From Suilimivivens aceti (lineage in GTDB: Bacteria > Bacillota > Clostridia > Lachnospirales > Lachnospiraceae), in NCBI RefSeq assembly GCF_025567405.1, contig NZ_JAOQKJ010000007.1:1-64000 (forward strand): a stretch of 64,000 bases of DNA. Direction: 5' to 3'. Both the position numbers and the translations under genes were made by a program. Shown here piece after piece: positions 18,085 to 27,192 of the stretch. Each line of letters begins with the position of its first letter. The first letter of the stretch is position 1. A model generated the notes under the pieces. That model saw only the letters and a list, made by a program, of their open reading frames with translations. It did not search any database and was not told the DNA's origin.

Positions 18085-18141
18085 CATATTCTGATATACA
18101 GAAAAGTCTGTCATATGGCAGGACTTTTGTGATTGCACTGT

Positions 18142-18942
18142 TTACATGCAGGATAACGATTGCAGGGCGTCATTCTTGATGACGGGTTCATAGTGCTCTT
18201 CCAGATACGACTCGGAGGCGGGAACAGATTTGGCCGCACTGCTGTATTCGGAAAGAATATTGCATATTTTGTTGAATTCCACCGGTGTGTGTCCATTTTT
18301 GGACAGAACCAGAATGTAGGTGCCATCTTCCTGACGATACAGGGAGTTTTCACCATGATAGCAGCCTGAAAGGACATGGGAAAGACGTAAAACCTCATCC
18401 AGGGAATGGAAAAGATAAAGTCTTGTCAGCTCCATGGATGAATTCTCAGCCAGTTTTTTCTGAAGAGCTTCCTTAATGGAACGGATCTTGCTGCTGGTAT
18501 CCTGGAGAGGCTCTTTCGTACCGGTATCAGAAGATGACTTTTCACCGGCAGTATCTGACTGCTTTCCCTGTACCCGGCGGAACAGATCCAGCACATCATC
18601 TGCGCTTTCAGCAAGAGCTTCTGCAGTATCTGCTGCATCCGCATCTTCATGGACGGAAGGGGCAAACTTGGAAAAACGTGTATCAAGCTCTTCCGGATCC
18701 TCCACTTTGGTGATGATCAGAACGATACATTCGGAACTAAGGGGAATAGCCTCTATCATTAAAGGAATATCATCCGCTTCAAACCCAAATTCAAATGATG
18801 CCTGCTGCATCATATCGCGGAACAGATCCTTTGCCTTTTCAGTGCCATAGGCGAGTTCGCTGAGCTTGAGTTCTCTGTCTGCCAGATCTTCTCTGGTCAG
18901 GGTACAGCGAATCTGGTGGTCATTTACTTTTTCGATTTTCAT
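18142..18942 (-). CDS. mecA: MecA-family adaptor protein (ClpC adaptor, competence regulator)
   Basis: Adaptor that delivers substrates to ClpCP protease. Its 266 residues have an N-terminal MecA domain (MKIEKVNDHQIRCTLTREDL ... LSELAYGTEKAKDLFRDMM), an acidic/Ser-rich linker (about 100-160), and a C-terminal domain with LYLFHSLDEVLRLS and YHGENSLYRQEDGTYILVL. The ATG at 18942 is chosen with SD AAGGA; the GTG 9 nt earlier lacks spacing. It is monocistronic with a terminator on its 3' side. Confidence 0.88.
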   Translation of the reverse strand: MKIEKVNDHQIRCTLTREDLADRELKLSELAYGTEKAKDLFRDMMQQASFEFGFEADDIPLMIEAIPLSSECIVLIITKVEDPEELDTRFSKFAPSVHEDADAADTAEALAESADDVLDLFRRVQGKQSDTAGEKSSSDTGTKEPLQDTSSKIRSIKEALQKKLAENSSMELTRLYLFHSLDEVLRLSHVLSGCYHGENSLYRQEDGTYILVLSKNGHTPVEFNKICNILSEYSSAAKSVPASESYLEEHYEPVIKNDALQSLSCM

Positions 18943-19586
18943 ATTTATCACATCCTTACTATTAAGATACTGTTATCCTGCAATTTGGTGACAATAAACT
19001 TAATGTATCTATACTTTATACTTTGCATGAATCTAAGTCAATAGGAGCATACCGAGTTTAAAAAAATTTTATAAATCCACTTCTGCAACACGTAATTTAG
19101 AAAAAAAGAATAAAAAAAATATTAACAACGCACATAATATCTTGCGCAAAAAAGTATGGGGAGATACAATGCGCATATGAGGTGCTTCCGGATAAATCCT
19201 GTATCAGAAGGAGGCATGGTAGAGTTTATATTTAATTTTCAAAGCAAAATCTAATCTTCTCATTTTTTATATGATTCCCGGCGGAATGTCATTCCAGTTT
19301 ATTTAGCCGGAAGAGAAGATGTCTTACAGGCTTATCATTCGTGCAAGGCCTGTCGCGAATATTTCCCCAACAGATGATCACTGTTATAATTCACTGAAAT
19401 TTCGCTAATCGGTATTGGTTTGATACATATCCGGCATCTCTGCAAAAGCATTATTATTATCGTCAGAAAATGAAAAACTATAATCAGCTTTCAGATTAAA
19501 TTTCCCGGGTGGAAGCAACATACCACAAAACCTTTTGGAGCAATCTGCAGGAAGAATGGTCTGGAAGCTAAGCGGAGGGATCCTTT
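18943..19586. other. Intergenic region with a promoter and nested inverted repeats
   Basis: No convincing gene is seen in 640 bp. A near-consensus plus-strand promoter TTGCGC-N17-TACAAT is at 19142-19170. Downstream, 19254-19320 can fold into three nested stems: 19254-19261/19313-19320 (8 bp), 19278-19282/19306-19310 (5 bp) and 19283-19287/19291-19295 (5 bp, 3-nt loop). A frame of about 40 codons without a start overlaps the same stretch, so a decayed gene is the alternative. Confidence 0.4.
19142..19170 (+). promoter_or_regulatory. Predicted promoter in the mecA upstream gap
   Basis: TTGCGC (19142-19147), a 17-bp spacer and TACAAT (19165-19170). Transcription from about 19177 would cross the nested-repeat region and reach the 72-codon gene at 19587. 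Confidence 0.5.
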
Positions 19587-19805
19587 ATGGAAGAACGAAA
19601 TGAAACGTCTTCGCAGGTTCTGTATGAGAACCTTAAAAAATGGGAGGAAACAGGGGTCAGGCTCTATCTGGACGGCGTTCCGGCATCACTTAAATCCATT
19701 GAGCAGAACTGTGTGATGGAGGACAGCATGTATATGCCTGACTATGTGACTGATCAGAATGGAAAGATAACAGAAATCAGATATGACAGGATTTCTCTTA
19801 AATAA
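19587..19805 (+). CDS. Small hypothetical protein
   Basis: A 72-residue hydrophilic protein starting MEERNETSSQVLYENLKKWEETG, with a Cys in NCVMEDSMYMPDYV and ending ITEIRYDRISLK. SD GCGGAGGGA lies 9 nt before ATG. No TM segment or known domain is recognised. It may be the product of the long transcript from 19177. Base composition resembles neighbouring genes, so it is probably real. Confidence 0.6.
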   Translation: MEERNETSSQVLYENLKKWEETGVRLYLDGVPASLKSIEQNCVMEDSMYMPDYVTDQNGKITEIRYDRISLK

Positions 19806-20031
19806 GCCTCCTGTTACTGCTTTATCTGCATACCGGACTGTCAGGACAGGCAGCCCCCTGTATCCGGCGGACAAGTAAAATGTCTGCATAACAGATGCTG
19901 GCAGAAAGGATGCAGGTAAGCGGTAATCTGATGAAAATGTACTTATCTCTGAGCCGCAAAAAAAGTCAAAAATTGTAATGACGGTAAGAGTAATGTTTGT
20001 TATAATATAGGGCGATTGGAGGAAAGGCGGC

Positions 20032-21729
20032 ATGAAGAAAAAAATCATTCCCATAGTAATCGCAATCGTCCTTATTATAATCATAGGCGGCGTGACTTTT
20101 GGAAGCAGAATTCTGGAGAAATATTCCTATTCTAAGGAAAGGGCAGACCTGAACGTCTACTATGGCATTACCGGTTCACAGGAGGCAGCAATTGTGCTGC
20201 AGGATGAGATCGTGGAAGAAAAGGCCAGGATATCAGACGGCATCTGTTATCTTGATATGGCAACGATCCATAAATATCTGAATGACAGATTTTATGTGGA
20301 TGGGGGAGAAGGGCTGCTGCTTTATACCCTGCCGGAGGATATTGTAAGAAACAGTATCGGCAGCAGTGTGAAGGAGACAGCACAGGGAAGTGAAGAACTT
20401 GGCTATACGGCAGCTATATGGGAGGGAGATACCCTTTATGTGGCGCTTGATTATATAAAACAGTATACAAATTTTTCCTACCAGCTTTTCACGGATCCCT
20501 ACAGGATCCAGCTTACAACGGAATGGCCATCTTACGAGGTGGCATCCATCAGCAAAAATACGCAGGTCAGAGTGAAGGGTGGCGTCAAGAGTGAGATCCT
20601 TACTGATGTACAGAAGGGAGACCAGGTATCCGTTCTGGAACAGATGGAAACCTGGAGCAAGGTGAAAACGGCAGACTCGGTGATCGGCTATGTGGAGAAT
20701 AAGAGACTGACCGGCATCCGGAGTGAACAGCCGATCCCGGTCACTGATTATCAGGAACCGGAATATACCAGTCTGACAAGGGATCACAAGATCAACCTCG
20801 GCTGGCATGTTGTTGCCAGTGCAGGAGGAAATGATACCTTTAACAGTGTTACAGCGAACGCAGGGAATCTGAACGTGATTTCACCGACATGGTTTAAGCT
20901 CTGTGATAATGAAGGCGGTTATACCAGCTTTGCCAGTGCAGACTATGTGCAGAAGGCTCACGACAGGGGACTTGAGGTATGGGCACTTATTGAAAATATT
21001 GAATACAAGGACAGTATCAGTATGTATGAGATCCTGTCATCCACCACAACAAGACAGAAGCTGATCGACAGTCTGATGAATGATCTTATTACTTATGGAA
21101 TTGATGGGATCAATGTGGATTTCGAACAGCTCAGCATGGACTGCGGAGAGCACTTCGTGGAATTTATCAGGGAGCTTTCGGTAGCATGCAGAAAGAATGG
21201 AAAGGTTCTGTCTGTTGATAACTATGTACCAAGAGATTTTAATGATTATTATGACCGTAAAGAGCAGGGGATCGTAGCGGATTATGTGATCGTTATGGGG
21301 TATGATGAGCATTATGCCGGCAGCAAGGAAGCCGGCAGTGTGGCATCTATTGATTATGTGGAGGACGGTATAGCGCAGACAGTCAAGGAAGTGCCGGCAG
21401 AGAAGGTGATCAATGCGATCCCGTTCTATACAAGAATCTGGGAAACGACCGGAGACGGGATCAGCAGCCAGGCAGTGGATATGGTGACTGCTGAACAGTT
21501 TATCAGCAATCATGGTATTACAGCAGAGTGGGATGAAACTACCTGTCAGAATTATGGAGAGTATACCAGTGGAGATTCCAGATATCAGGTATGGCTGGAA
21601 GATGCAGATTCCATCAAGGTCAAACTGAATGTTATGGAGAATTATGGAATCGGCGGCGTGGCTGAGTGGAGACTCGGATTTGAAAAGCCGGAGATCTGGG
21701 ATGTGATCGGAGAGTATCTGGACAAATAA
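20032..21729 (+). CDS. Membrane-anchored GH18 glycosyl hydrolase with SH3 domain
   Basis: A 565-residue protein with an N-terminal anchor (about 3-24), a copper-amine-oxidase-like N-domain (about 60-165), a bacterial SH3 domain (about 175-230: VRVKGGVKSEILTDVQKGDQVSV...WSKVKT), and a C-terminal GH18 domain with the catalytic motif DGINVDFEQL (Glu at about 364). The family includes spore-cortex and peptidoglycan N-acetylglucosaminidases such as YaaH/SleL. A role in wall or spore remodelling is inference. An extended -10 TGTTATAAT lies at 19998-20006. Confidence 0.88.
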   Translation: MKKKIIPIVIAIVLIIIIGGVTFGSRILEKYSYSKERADLNVYYGITGSQEAAIVLQDEIVEEKARISDGICYLDMATIHKYLNDRFYVDGGEGLLLYTLPEDIVRNSIGSSVKETAQGSEELGYTAAIWEGDTLYVALDYIKQYTNFSYQLFTDPYRIQLTTEWPSYEVASISKNTQVRVKGGVKSEILTDVQKGDQVSVLEQMETWSKVKTADSVIGYVENKRLTGIRSEQPIPVTDYQEPEYTSLTRDHKINLGWHVVASAGGNDTFNSVTANAGNLNVISPTWFKLCDNEGGYTSFASADYVQKAHDRGLEVWALIENIEYKDSISMYEILSSTTTRQKLIDSLMNDLITYGIDGINVDFEQLSMDCGEHFVEFIRELSVACRKNGKVLSVDNYVPRDFNDYYDRKEQGIVADYVIVMGYDEHYAGSKEAGSVASIDYVEDGIAQTVKEVPAEKVINAIPFYTRIWETTGDGISSQAVDMVTAEQFISNHGITAEWDETTCQNYGEYTSGDSRYQVWLEDADSIKVKLNVMENYGIGGVAEWRLGFEKPEIWDVIGEYLDK

Positions 21730-21824
21730 ACACTGAATATCAGAAGAGATGAAAGGAAAATGACAGAGAGTCTGCAAGAGAAAAGCAGATTCTCTGAGGC
21801 AGGAAAAGATGTGGGCAGAAGGAG

Positions 21825-21855
21825 CAGCCACCGGGAATACCGGCGGCTGTTTTTT
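21825..21855 (+). terminator. Terminator after the GH18 gene
   Basis: The stem 21825-21834/21840-21849 (10 bp, one mismatch) with a 5-nt loop is followed by six T. It lies inside the longest possible reading frame of the amidase, arguing for a downstream start of that gene. Confidence 0.7.
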
Positions 21856-21894
21856 CATATTTATATTAGGAAAAGAGCGGTATGGTTTGGAAAT

Positions 21895-22695
21895 ATGACA
21901 GAGAACCAGAACAGAATATTACGGCTTGTGATGACAGGGATCCTTTTGTTTTCCATGTTTCTGACAGCAGGAAGGGCTGGAAGCTATGTGTCTTCCATAA
22001 GGGTGCAGACATATGGGGACAGCGTCCAAAAGGGATCACAGAACAGTGGCAGCTCCTGGGTGGAAGAGCAGGATGAGAAGGGTGTGTGGAAAAAAAACAG
22101 AAAAATGGCAAAGTACTGTGTGGTAGTGGATGCAGGACATGGCGGCTCAGATCCTGGCAAGGTGGGAATCAACCAGGCACTTGAAAAGGATGTCAATCTG
22201 CAGATCGCAGAGAAGCTGAAAGCATTTCTGGAAGCAGAGGATATCCGGGTGGTGATGACCAGGGAAACAGATGGGGGACTGTATGACGAAAACGTTTCCA
22301 ACAAAAAGGTGCAGGATATGAAGCGCCGGATCGCAATTATCGAGGAAGCGGATCCGGTACTTGTGGTAAGTATCCATCAGAACAGCTATCAGCAGGAAAG
22401 CGTAAAGGGGGCACAGGTCTTTTATTATGCGACCAGTGAAAGAAGCAGAATGCTTGCGTCTATGATCCAGAAGGAATTCCAGGTGCTCCAGCCCGATAAC
22501 AGAAGGCTGGAAAAAGGCAATGACAGCTATTATCTTCTGAAAAAGACGGCAAAACCCATCGTGATCGCAGAGTGTGGCTTCCTGTCGAATGCGGAAGAAG
22601 CGGAAAAACTGGTGACACAGGAGTACCAGGAGAGGGTCGCATGGCGTATTCATATGGGAATCATGAAGTATATCGGTACTGGTCAAACGGCCTGA
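21895..22695 (+). CDS. N-acetylmuramoyl-L-alanine amidase (Amidase_3, CwlD-like)
   Basis: Zn-dependent hydrolase that cuts the lactyl-amide bond of peptidoglycan. The Amidase_3 motifs are VVDAGHGGSDPGK (first His), VVSIHQNSY (second His region) and IVIAECGFLSNAEEAEKL (catalytic Glu). From ATG 21895 it is 266 residues with an N-terminal TM segment (about 10-28). An in-frame ATG at 21760 would add 45 residues but spans the upstream gene's terminator and lacks a TM-type leader, so 21895 is preferred; neither start has a strong SD. The small size and TM resemble CwlD of the spore cortex. Confidence 0.85.
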   Translation: MTENQNRILRLVMTGILLFSMFLTAGRAGSYVSSIRVQTYGDSVQKGSQNSGSSWVEEQDEKGVWKKNRKMAKYCVVVDAGHGGSDPGKVGINQALEKDVNLQIAEKLKAFLEAEDIRVVMTRETDGGLYDENVSNKKVQDMKRRIAIIEEADPVLVVSIHQNSYQQESVKGAQVFYYATSERSRMLASMIQKEFQVLQPDNRRLEKGNDSYYLLKKTAKPIVIAECGFLSNAEEAEKLVTQEYQERVAWRIHMGIMKYIGTGQTA

Positions 22696-22736
22696 AATGT
22701 GATAGAGTGAAGAGGATTAGTAAGAAGGAAATATAC

Positions 22737-23786
22737 ATGAAGACAGAGATTGTAAAGATAGACGAAGAACAGATTGATCAGGAGGCAATTGCCAGGGCGG
22801 GAGAAATCCTGAAACGGGGTGGCCTTGTGGCATTTCCTACAGAAACAGTATATGGTCTTGGTGGGGATGCCCTGAATGAAAATTCATCCAGACTGATCTA
22901 TGCTGCCAAAGGAAGACCTTCCGACAATCCGTTGATCGTGCATATTACGAACATGGAGGCACTTAAGAAGATCGTGACAGAGATTCCGCCGGCAGCAAGA
23001 AAGCTGGCAGAGAGATACTGGCCGGGACCACTGACCATGATCTTCCATAAATCAAGTGCTGTACCCCTTGCAACAACGGGGGGACTTGATACAGTGGCTG
23101 TCCGGATGCCTTCTCATAAGACAGCAAGGGCAATGATCGATGCAGCAGGTGGCTATATTGCAGCACCAAGTGCCAACCGGTCAGGAAGACCAAGCCCAAC
23201 GGTTGCCAGATATGTGATCGAGGATCTGGATGGTCTTGTGGACATGATCATAGACGGGGGTGAAGTAAATATCGGACTGGAATCTACGATCATTGATCTG
23301 ACGGGGGAGGTACCGACGATACTGCGGCCCGGGTATGTGACACAGGATATGCTCACGGAGACACTGGGACTTGTGGATGTGGACAGGACGATCCTGGATG
23401 CCAATTCCCGTCAGGCACCGAAAGCACCTGGCATGAAATACAGACATTATGCACCGAAGGGAAATCTTTCTATCGTGGAGGGAGAGCCGGAGCGTGTAGT
23501 TTCCTATATTAATGAGAGGATTTCTGCCCTTCAGAAAGAAGGCAGAAAAACGGGTGTGATCGCTACGGATGAGACAGTCGCCCGTTATCATGGAGATGAT
23601 ATCAAGAGTGTCGGCAGCAGGCGGGATGAAGAGGTGATTGCAAGGCATCTGTTCCGGATACTCAGAGAGTTCGATGATGATAACGTAGAAGTGATGTTCA
23701 CAGAGTCTTTTGAGACAGCAGGGATCGGACAGGCAATCATGAACCGGCTGCTGAAGGCGGCAGGTCATCAGGTGATACAGGTATAG
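22737..23786 (+). CDS. L-threonylcarbamoyladenylate synthase (Sua5/YwlC)
   Basis: Makes threonylcarbamoyl-AMP for t6A37 modification of tRNAs reading ANN codons. The 349 residues comprise the YrdC domain (GGLVAFPTETVYGLGGDA, KGRPSDNPLIVHI, SANRSGRPSPT, ESTIIDLT) and a C-terminal Sua5 domain after the linker SRQAPKAPGMKYRHYAPKG. The ATG at 22737 follows AGAAGGAAA; upstream in-frame codons overlap the amidase end. It starts 41 nt after the amidase gene. Confidence 0.95.
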   Translation: MKTEIVKIDEEQIDQEAIARAGEILKRGGLVAFPTETVYGLGGDALNENSSRLIYAAKGRPSDNPLIVHITNMEALKKIVTEIPPAARKLAERYWPGPLTMIFHKSSAVPLATTGGLDTVAVRMPSHKTARAMIDAAGGYIAAPSANRSGRPSPTVARYVIEDLDGLVDMIIDGGEVNIGLESTIIDLTGEVPTILRPGYVTQDMLTETLGLVDVDRTILDANSRQAPKAPGMKYRHYAPKGNLSIVEGEPERVVSYINERISALQKEGRKTGVIATDETVARYHGDDIKSVGSRRDEEVIARHLFRILREFDDDNVEVMFTESFETAGIGQAIMNRLLKAAGHQVIQV

Positions 23787-23808
23787 AAAACAGACAGGAG
23801 GAAAAGAA

Positions 23809-24261
23809 ATGATAGCAATAGGCAGTGATCATGGTGGATACGACCTGAAAATGAAAATAATCGCACATCTGCAGGAGAGAGGACTGGAAGTAAAGGATTT
23901 TGGATGTTATGACAAGTCATCCTGTGATTATCCGGATTTTGGACAGGCAGCAGCCAGGGCAGTGGCAGACGGAAGCTGTGAAAAGGGGATCGTTGTCTGT
24001 ACTACAGGAATCGGAATTTCCATTGCAGCCAATAAAGTGAAGGGGATCCGCTGTGCACTGTGCACCAATTCCTATCTTGCTAAAATGACAAGACTTCACA
24101 ATGATGCCAATATGCTGGCTCTTGGCGAGGGGAATACAGGTGTAAATCTTGCCGTGGAAATAGTGGATACTTTTCTTGATACTCCTTTTTCGGGCGAGGA
24201 AAAACATGCAAGAAGGATCAGAAAACTGGAAATGGCAGCCGAAGAAACATCAAAAGACTGA
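23809..24261 (+). CDS. rpiB: Ribose 5-phosphate isomerase B
   Basis: Interconverts ribose-5-phosphate and ribulose-5-phosphate. The 150 residues have GSDHGGYDLK at the start, the catalytic Cys region EKGIVVCTTGIGISIAANK, CALCTNSYLAKMTRLHNDANMLALG and the C-terminal KHARRIRKLE. SD GACAGGAGG. It lies between sua5 and upp in a same-strand run. Confidence 0.96.
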   Translation: MIAIGSDHGGYDLKMKIIAHLQERGLEVKDFGCYDKSSCDYPDFGQAAARAVADGSCEKGIVVCTTGIGISIAANKVKGIRCALCTNSYLAKMTRLHNDANMLALGEGNTGVNLAVEIVDTFLDTPFSGEEKHARRIRKLEMAAEETSKD

Positions 24262-24309
24262 CAGATATAGAAGAAAATAAAATGTAAAAGAAGGTACGGA
24301 GGTAGAAAA

Positions 24310-24939
24310 ATGGCAAGAACAGTCATCATGGATCATCCGCTGATCCAGCACAAAATTGGTTATATCAGGAGAACAGACACAGGTACCAAGAGCTTTCGTG
24401 AAACGATCAGCGAGATCGCAACTCTGATCTGCTATGAAGCAACCAGAGATCTTCAGCTTTCTGATGTGAAGATCCAGACACCTATCTGTGAGACAACAGT
24501 TAAGGAACTGAAGGGTAAGAAAATGGCGATCGTTCCAATCCTGAGAGCAGGACTTGGCATGGTAGATGGTATGCTGACACTGATCCCTGCGGCAAAGATC
24601 GGACATATCGGTCTTTACAGAGATCCCAAAACCTTAAAGCCCGTAGAGTATTACTGCAAGCTTCCTGCTGACTGTGCAGAGAGAGAGGTATTTGTAGTTG
24701 ATCCCATGCTGGCTACAGGCGGCTCCTCTATTGCCGCAATCCAGATGCTGAAGGAGAGAGGCTGTAAGAATATCCGTTTCCTTTGCATTATTGCTGCACC
24801 AGAAGGTGTAAAGGCCATGCAGGAAGCACATCCGGATGTAGATATGTATATCGGCTCCCTGGATGAGAAGCTCAATGACCACGGGTATATCGTACCCGGT
24901 CTTGGAGATGCGGGTGACAGGATTTTCGGTACCAAATAA
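24310..24939 (+). CDS. upp: Uracil phosphoribosyltransferase
   Basis: Salvages uracil to UMP with PRPP. The 209 residues are exactly family length, starting MARTVIMDHPLIQHKIGYIR, with the PRPP loop VVDPMLATGGSSIAAI (about 129-144) and the C-terminal GLGDAGDRIFGTK. SD GGTACGGAGGTAG. The usual upstream neighbour rpiB fits the common clostridial order. Confidence 0.97.
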   Translation: MARTVIMDHPLIQHKIGYIRRTDTGTKSFRETISEIATLICYEATRDLQLSDVKIQTPICETTVKELKGKKMAIVPILRAGLGMVDGMLTLIPAAKIGHIGLYRDPKTLKPVEYYCKLPADCAEREVFVVDPMLATGGSSIAAIQMLKERGCKNIRFLCIIAAPEGVKAMQEAHPDVDMYIGSLDEKLNDHGYIVPGLGDAGDRIFGTK

Positions 24940-24957
24940 AGAACAGAAAGCAATGCG

Positions 24958-26130
24958 GTGAAACGGATGAAGGGAGCAGGCAGGCAGGTAGTCGCCGTAT
25001 TGACAGCAACTGCGCTGCTTGCAGTTTCTGGACATACGACTGCTTATGCCGGAATCAAAGAAACAGAACAGAAGTTAAATGAGGCCAAGGAAGAGAAGAA
25101 AAAGACGGAAGAAGCTATTGGAGATACCAAGGAGGAAATTTCATCTCTTCAGGGTACGGTTGCGGGATTGCAGCAGCAGCTTAGCGGATTGAATGAAGAT
25201 CTTGAAGAGGTCAGCAATAATCTGGCTGATCTCGAGAACAGGATCACTCAAAAAGAAGAAGAGATCACACAGACACAGGCTGAGCTCGAGGAAGCGAAAC
25301 AGATCGAAGCTGATCAGTATGCAGCCATGAAAAAACGTATCCAGTTCATGTATGAAAAGAGAGATTATGTAATGCTGGAGGTCTTGTTCGGGTCAGCTGA
25401 TTTCGCAGATCTGCTGAACCGGAATGATTATTTTGAACAGCTTTCTGCCTATGACAGAAAGAAGCTGACAGAATTTCAGGAAACAAGGGCAGCAGTAGAG
25501 GATAAGGAAGCTACTCTTCTGCAGGAAAAGGAAGATCTGGATGATCTGAAGGTAAAGGTAGAGGCAGAGCAGAGTAAGGTGTCCGGTCTTGTAAGCCAGA
25601 CCTCCGGGGCGATTTCTGCAAATCAGCATCTGGTATCGGAAGCAGAGAAGGAAATGCTTGCCTATGAGCAGCAGCTTGCAGAGCAGAACAATAACATTGC
25701 GGAGCTGCAGAAACAACTGGAAGAAGAAAGAAGATTGTCCCTTCTGGCAGCACAGAGCAGGTGGAGAGATATTTCGGAGATCACCTTTGCAGAGGGAGAC
25801 AGATATCTTCTGGCTAATCTGATCTACTGTGAAGCGGGTAATCAGCCTTATGCCGGACAGGTGGCTGTCGGAGCGGTCGTGATCAACCGTGTGAAGAGTG
25901 CAGTATTTCCGGACACGGTAGTGGGTGTCATCTATCAGAATAAACAGTTCTCACCGGTGGCTAGTGGGCGTCTCGCCCTTGCCCTCGCAGAAAACCACGC
26001 AACAGCTGCCTGCTATAAAGCAGCTGATGAGGCTATGGGTGGTGCGACTACAGTAGGAGACTGTCTGTTTTTCCGTACGCCGATAGAAGGACTGACAGGA
26101 ACACAGATCGGCGGACACATCTTCTATTGA
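24958..26130 (+). CDS. Secreted coiled-coil cell-wall hydrolase (SleB-like Hydrolase_2)
   Basis: A 390-residue exported protein: signal peptide (about 1-31, ending AYAG), a long coiled coil (about 33-265, Glu/Lys/Gln heptads as in PcsB), and a C-terminal Hydrolase_2 domain (about 280-390) with NLIYCEAGNQPYAGQVAVGAVVINRV and a final TQIGGHIFY. That domain is found in spore-cortex lytic enzyme SleB; the coiled coil suggests recruitment by a divisome or FtsEX-like partner (inference). The start is GTG 24958, with an in-frame ATG at 24967 as the alternative; neither has a strong SD. Confidence 0.85.
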   Translation: MKRMKGAGRQVVAVLTATALLAVSGHTTAYAGIKETEQKLNEAKEEKKKTEEAIGDTKEEISSLQGTVAGLQQQLSGLNEDLEEVSNNLADLENRITQKEEEITQTQAELEEAKQIEADQYAAMKKRIQFMYEKRDYVMLEVLFGSADFADLLNRNDYFEQLSAYDRKKLTEFQETRAAVEDKEATLLQEKEDLDDLKVKVEAEQSKVSGLVSQTSGAISANQHLVSEAEKEMLAYEQQLAEQNNNIAELQKQLEEERRLSLLAAQSRWRDISEITFAEGDRYLLANLIYCEAGNQPYAGQVAVGAVVINRVKSAVFPDTVVGVIYQNKQFSPVASGRLALALAENHATAACYKAADEAMGGATTVGDCLFFRTPIEGLTGTQIGGHIFY

Positions 26131-26153
26131 TAAAAAAAATATCAGGTAAAAAG

Positions 26154-26210
26154 ATGATCCTGACAATATGTGCGTGCAGAATTTCATACACATATCATCA
26201 GGATCATTTC
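26154..26210. terminator. Long convergent terminator hairpin
   Basis: A near-perfect inverted repeat of about 18 bp (26154-26172/26189-26207) lies between the convergent hydrolase and DUF402 genes, with T-rich flanks on both strands. Confidence 0.75.
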
Positions 26211-26685
26211 AGTGGTACTGTGTAATATAGTAAGTTAAGGTGTTCAGCTGTCCGCCATAAATAATATGAAGCAGCTTGTCAAGCTGACGAAGGGATGCTT
26301 TCAGGGTATCCAGAGAAAGAGATCTGCATTCCAAAGCGGTCACAAGCTCGTCCAGATCCACAACCTTGACGAAGCCATCCGGATAAATGATGACATCAGC
26401 CAGAAGATCCGTAACGATCATGGTATTCTGTGTTTTATCAAAGTCATAGGAGACAATATCGCAGTACCAGTAAAGGAGACTGCCGTCTTCAGCGAGAAAT
26501 TCACTTACCTTGAAGCCTTCCTTCAGGAAGTAACAGGAGCTTCCGTGATGGAGATCCTTTTTGGGATGGAGGGCCTTCCATGAGGTTACGATCCTGTCTT
26601 CATTCCATTCCAGAACAATATCGTCCTTCAGGAGAATACATTCATCGGGGATCAAGCGTCTTCTGTACAGTGCGGGATATGTCAT
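26209..26685 (-). CDS. DUF402 domain protein
   Basis: A 158-residue protein starting MTYPALYRRRLIPDECILL. It contains YWYCDIVSYDF, LLADVIIYPDGFVKVVDLDEL, the DUF402 core with conserved Asp/Tyr residues seen in the FomD/YgaC-like fold, which includes nucleotide phosphatases. The precise substrate is not predictable. SD AGGAGG on the minus strand. It is monocistronic and divergent from the atp operon. Confidence 0.85.
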   Translation of the reverse strand: MTYPALYRRRLIPDECILLKDDIVLEWNEDRIVTSWKALHPKKDLHHGSSCYFLKEGFKVSEFLAEDGSLLYWYCDIVSYDFDKTQNTMIVTDLLADVIIYPDGFVKVVDLDELVTALECRSLSLDTLKASLRQLDKLLHIIYGGQLNTLTYYITQYH

Positions 26686-26814
26686 GAGACTCCTCCTTTT
26701 TATGAAAAATTTGGATTATTTTAAAAATATTTTATGGAAATGTATTTTTCAAAATAGTACTCTTATATGTGCCAAAAGTCAACTGCCCTTTAGTGCAGAA
26801 AGTCAACTTTTACC

Positions 26815-26843
26815 TAGACATAAGATGTAAAACTGGGTATAAT
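26815..26843 (+). promoter_or_regulatory. Promoter of the ATP synthase operon
   Basis: TAGACA (26815-26820), a 17-bp spacer and perfect TATAAT (26838-26843). Predicted transcription start is about 26850. Confidence 0.8.
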
Positions 26844-26900
26844 TAATAAATGTATGAAAAGGTCGGTTTTCAGGAACAGGCATGTGGAAGGAAGAGGCAT

Positions 26901-27191
26901 TTGAAGTATAATCGGACCGTTTTTCAGGCACTGGCTATGATTGGCCAGTTCGGTATCAATATATTGGTTCCGGTAGGAGCATGTTCCTTTGCAGGAGGCG
27001 TTCTAGACAGATGGCTTGGCACCTCCTTTCTGGTCATTATCCTGTTTTTTGTAGGTGCGGTAGCAGGCTTTTGGAATATTTACCGTTTTTCCAGAAAGAT
27101 CTTTGAAAAGCAAAGCGATGAAGAAGCATATCTTCATCGGGGCAGATCGAGATCCAGGAAAGAACGGAAAGGAAAAGCAGGAGAGAAGTAG
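26901..27191 (+). CDS. AtpZ/AtpI-family small membrane protein
   Basis: First gene of the atp operon. It has two TM segments (MIGQFGINILVPVGACSFAGG and SFLVIILFFVGAVAGFW), matching AtpZ/AtpI proteins that aid c-ring assembly or Mg2+ handling, and a basic tail. An in-frame ATG at 26850 coincides with the predicted transcription start and would be leaderless. The TTG at 26901 has SD AAGGAAG at 6 nt and gives 96 residues starting M(L)KYNRTVFQAL, so TTG is preferred. Confidence 0.75.
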   Translation: MKYNRTVFQALAMIGQFGINILVPVGACSFAGGVLDRWLGTSFLVIILFFVGAVAGFWNIYRFSRKIFEKQSDEEAYLHRGRSRSRKERKGKAGEK

Positions 27192-27192
27192 G

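Noticed and set aside
19216..19254. Twelve-codon frame after a strong AGGAGG
   Set aside because: The SD is only one base from the ATG and the peptide has no recognisable feature.
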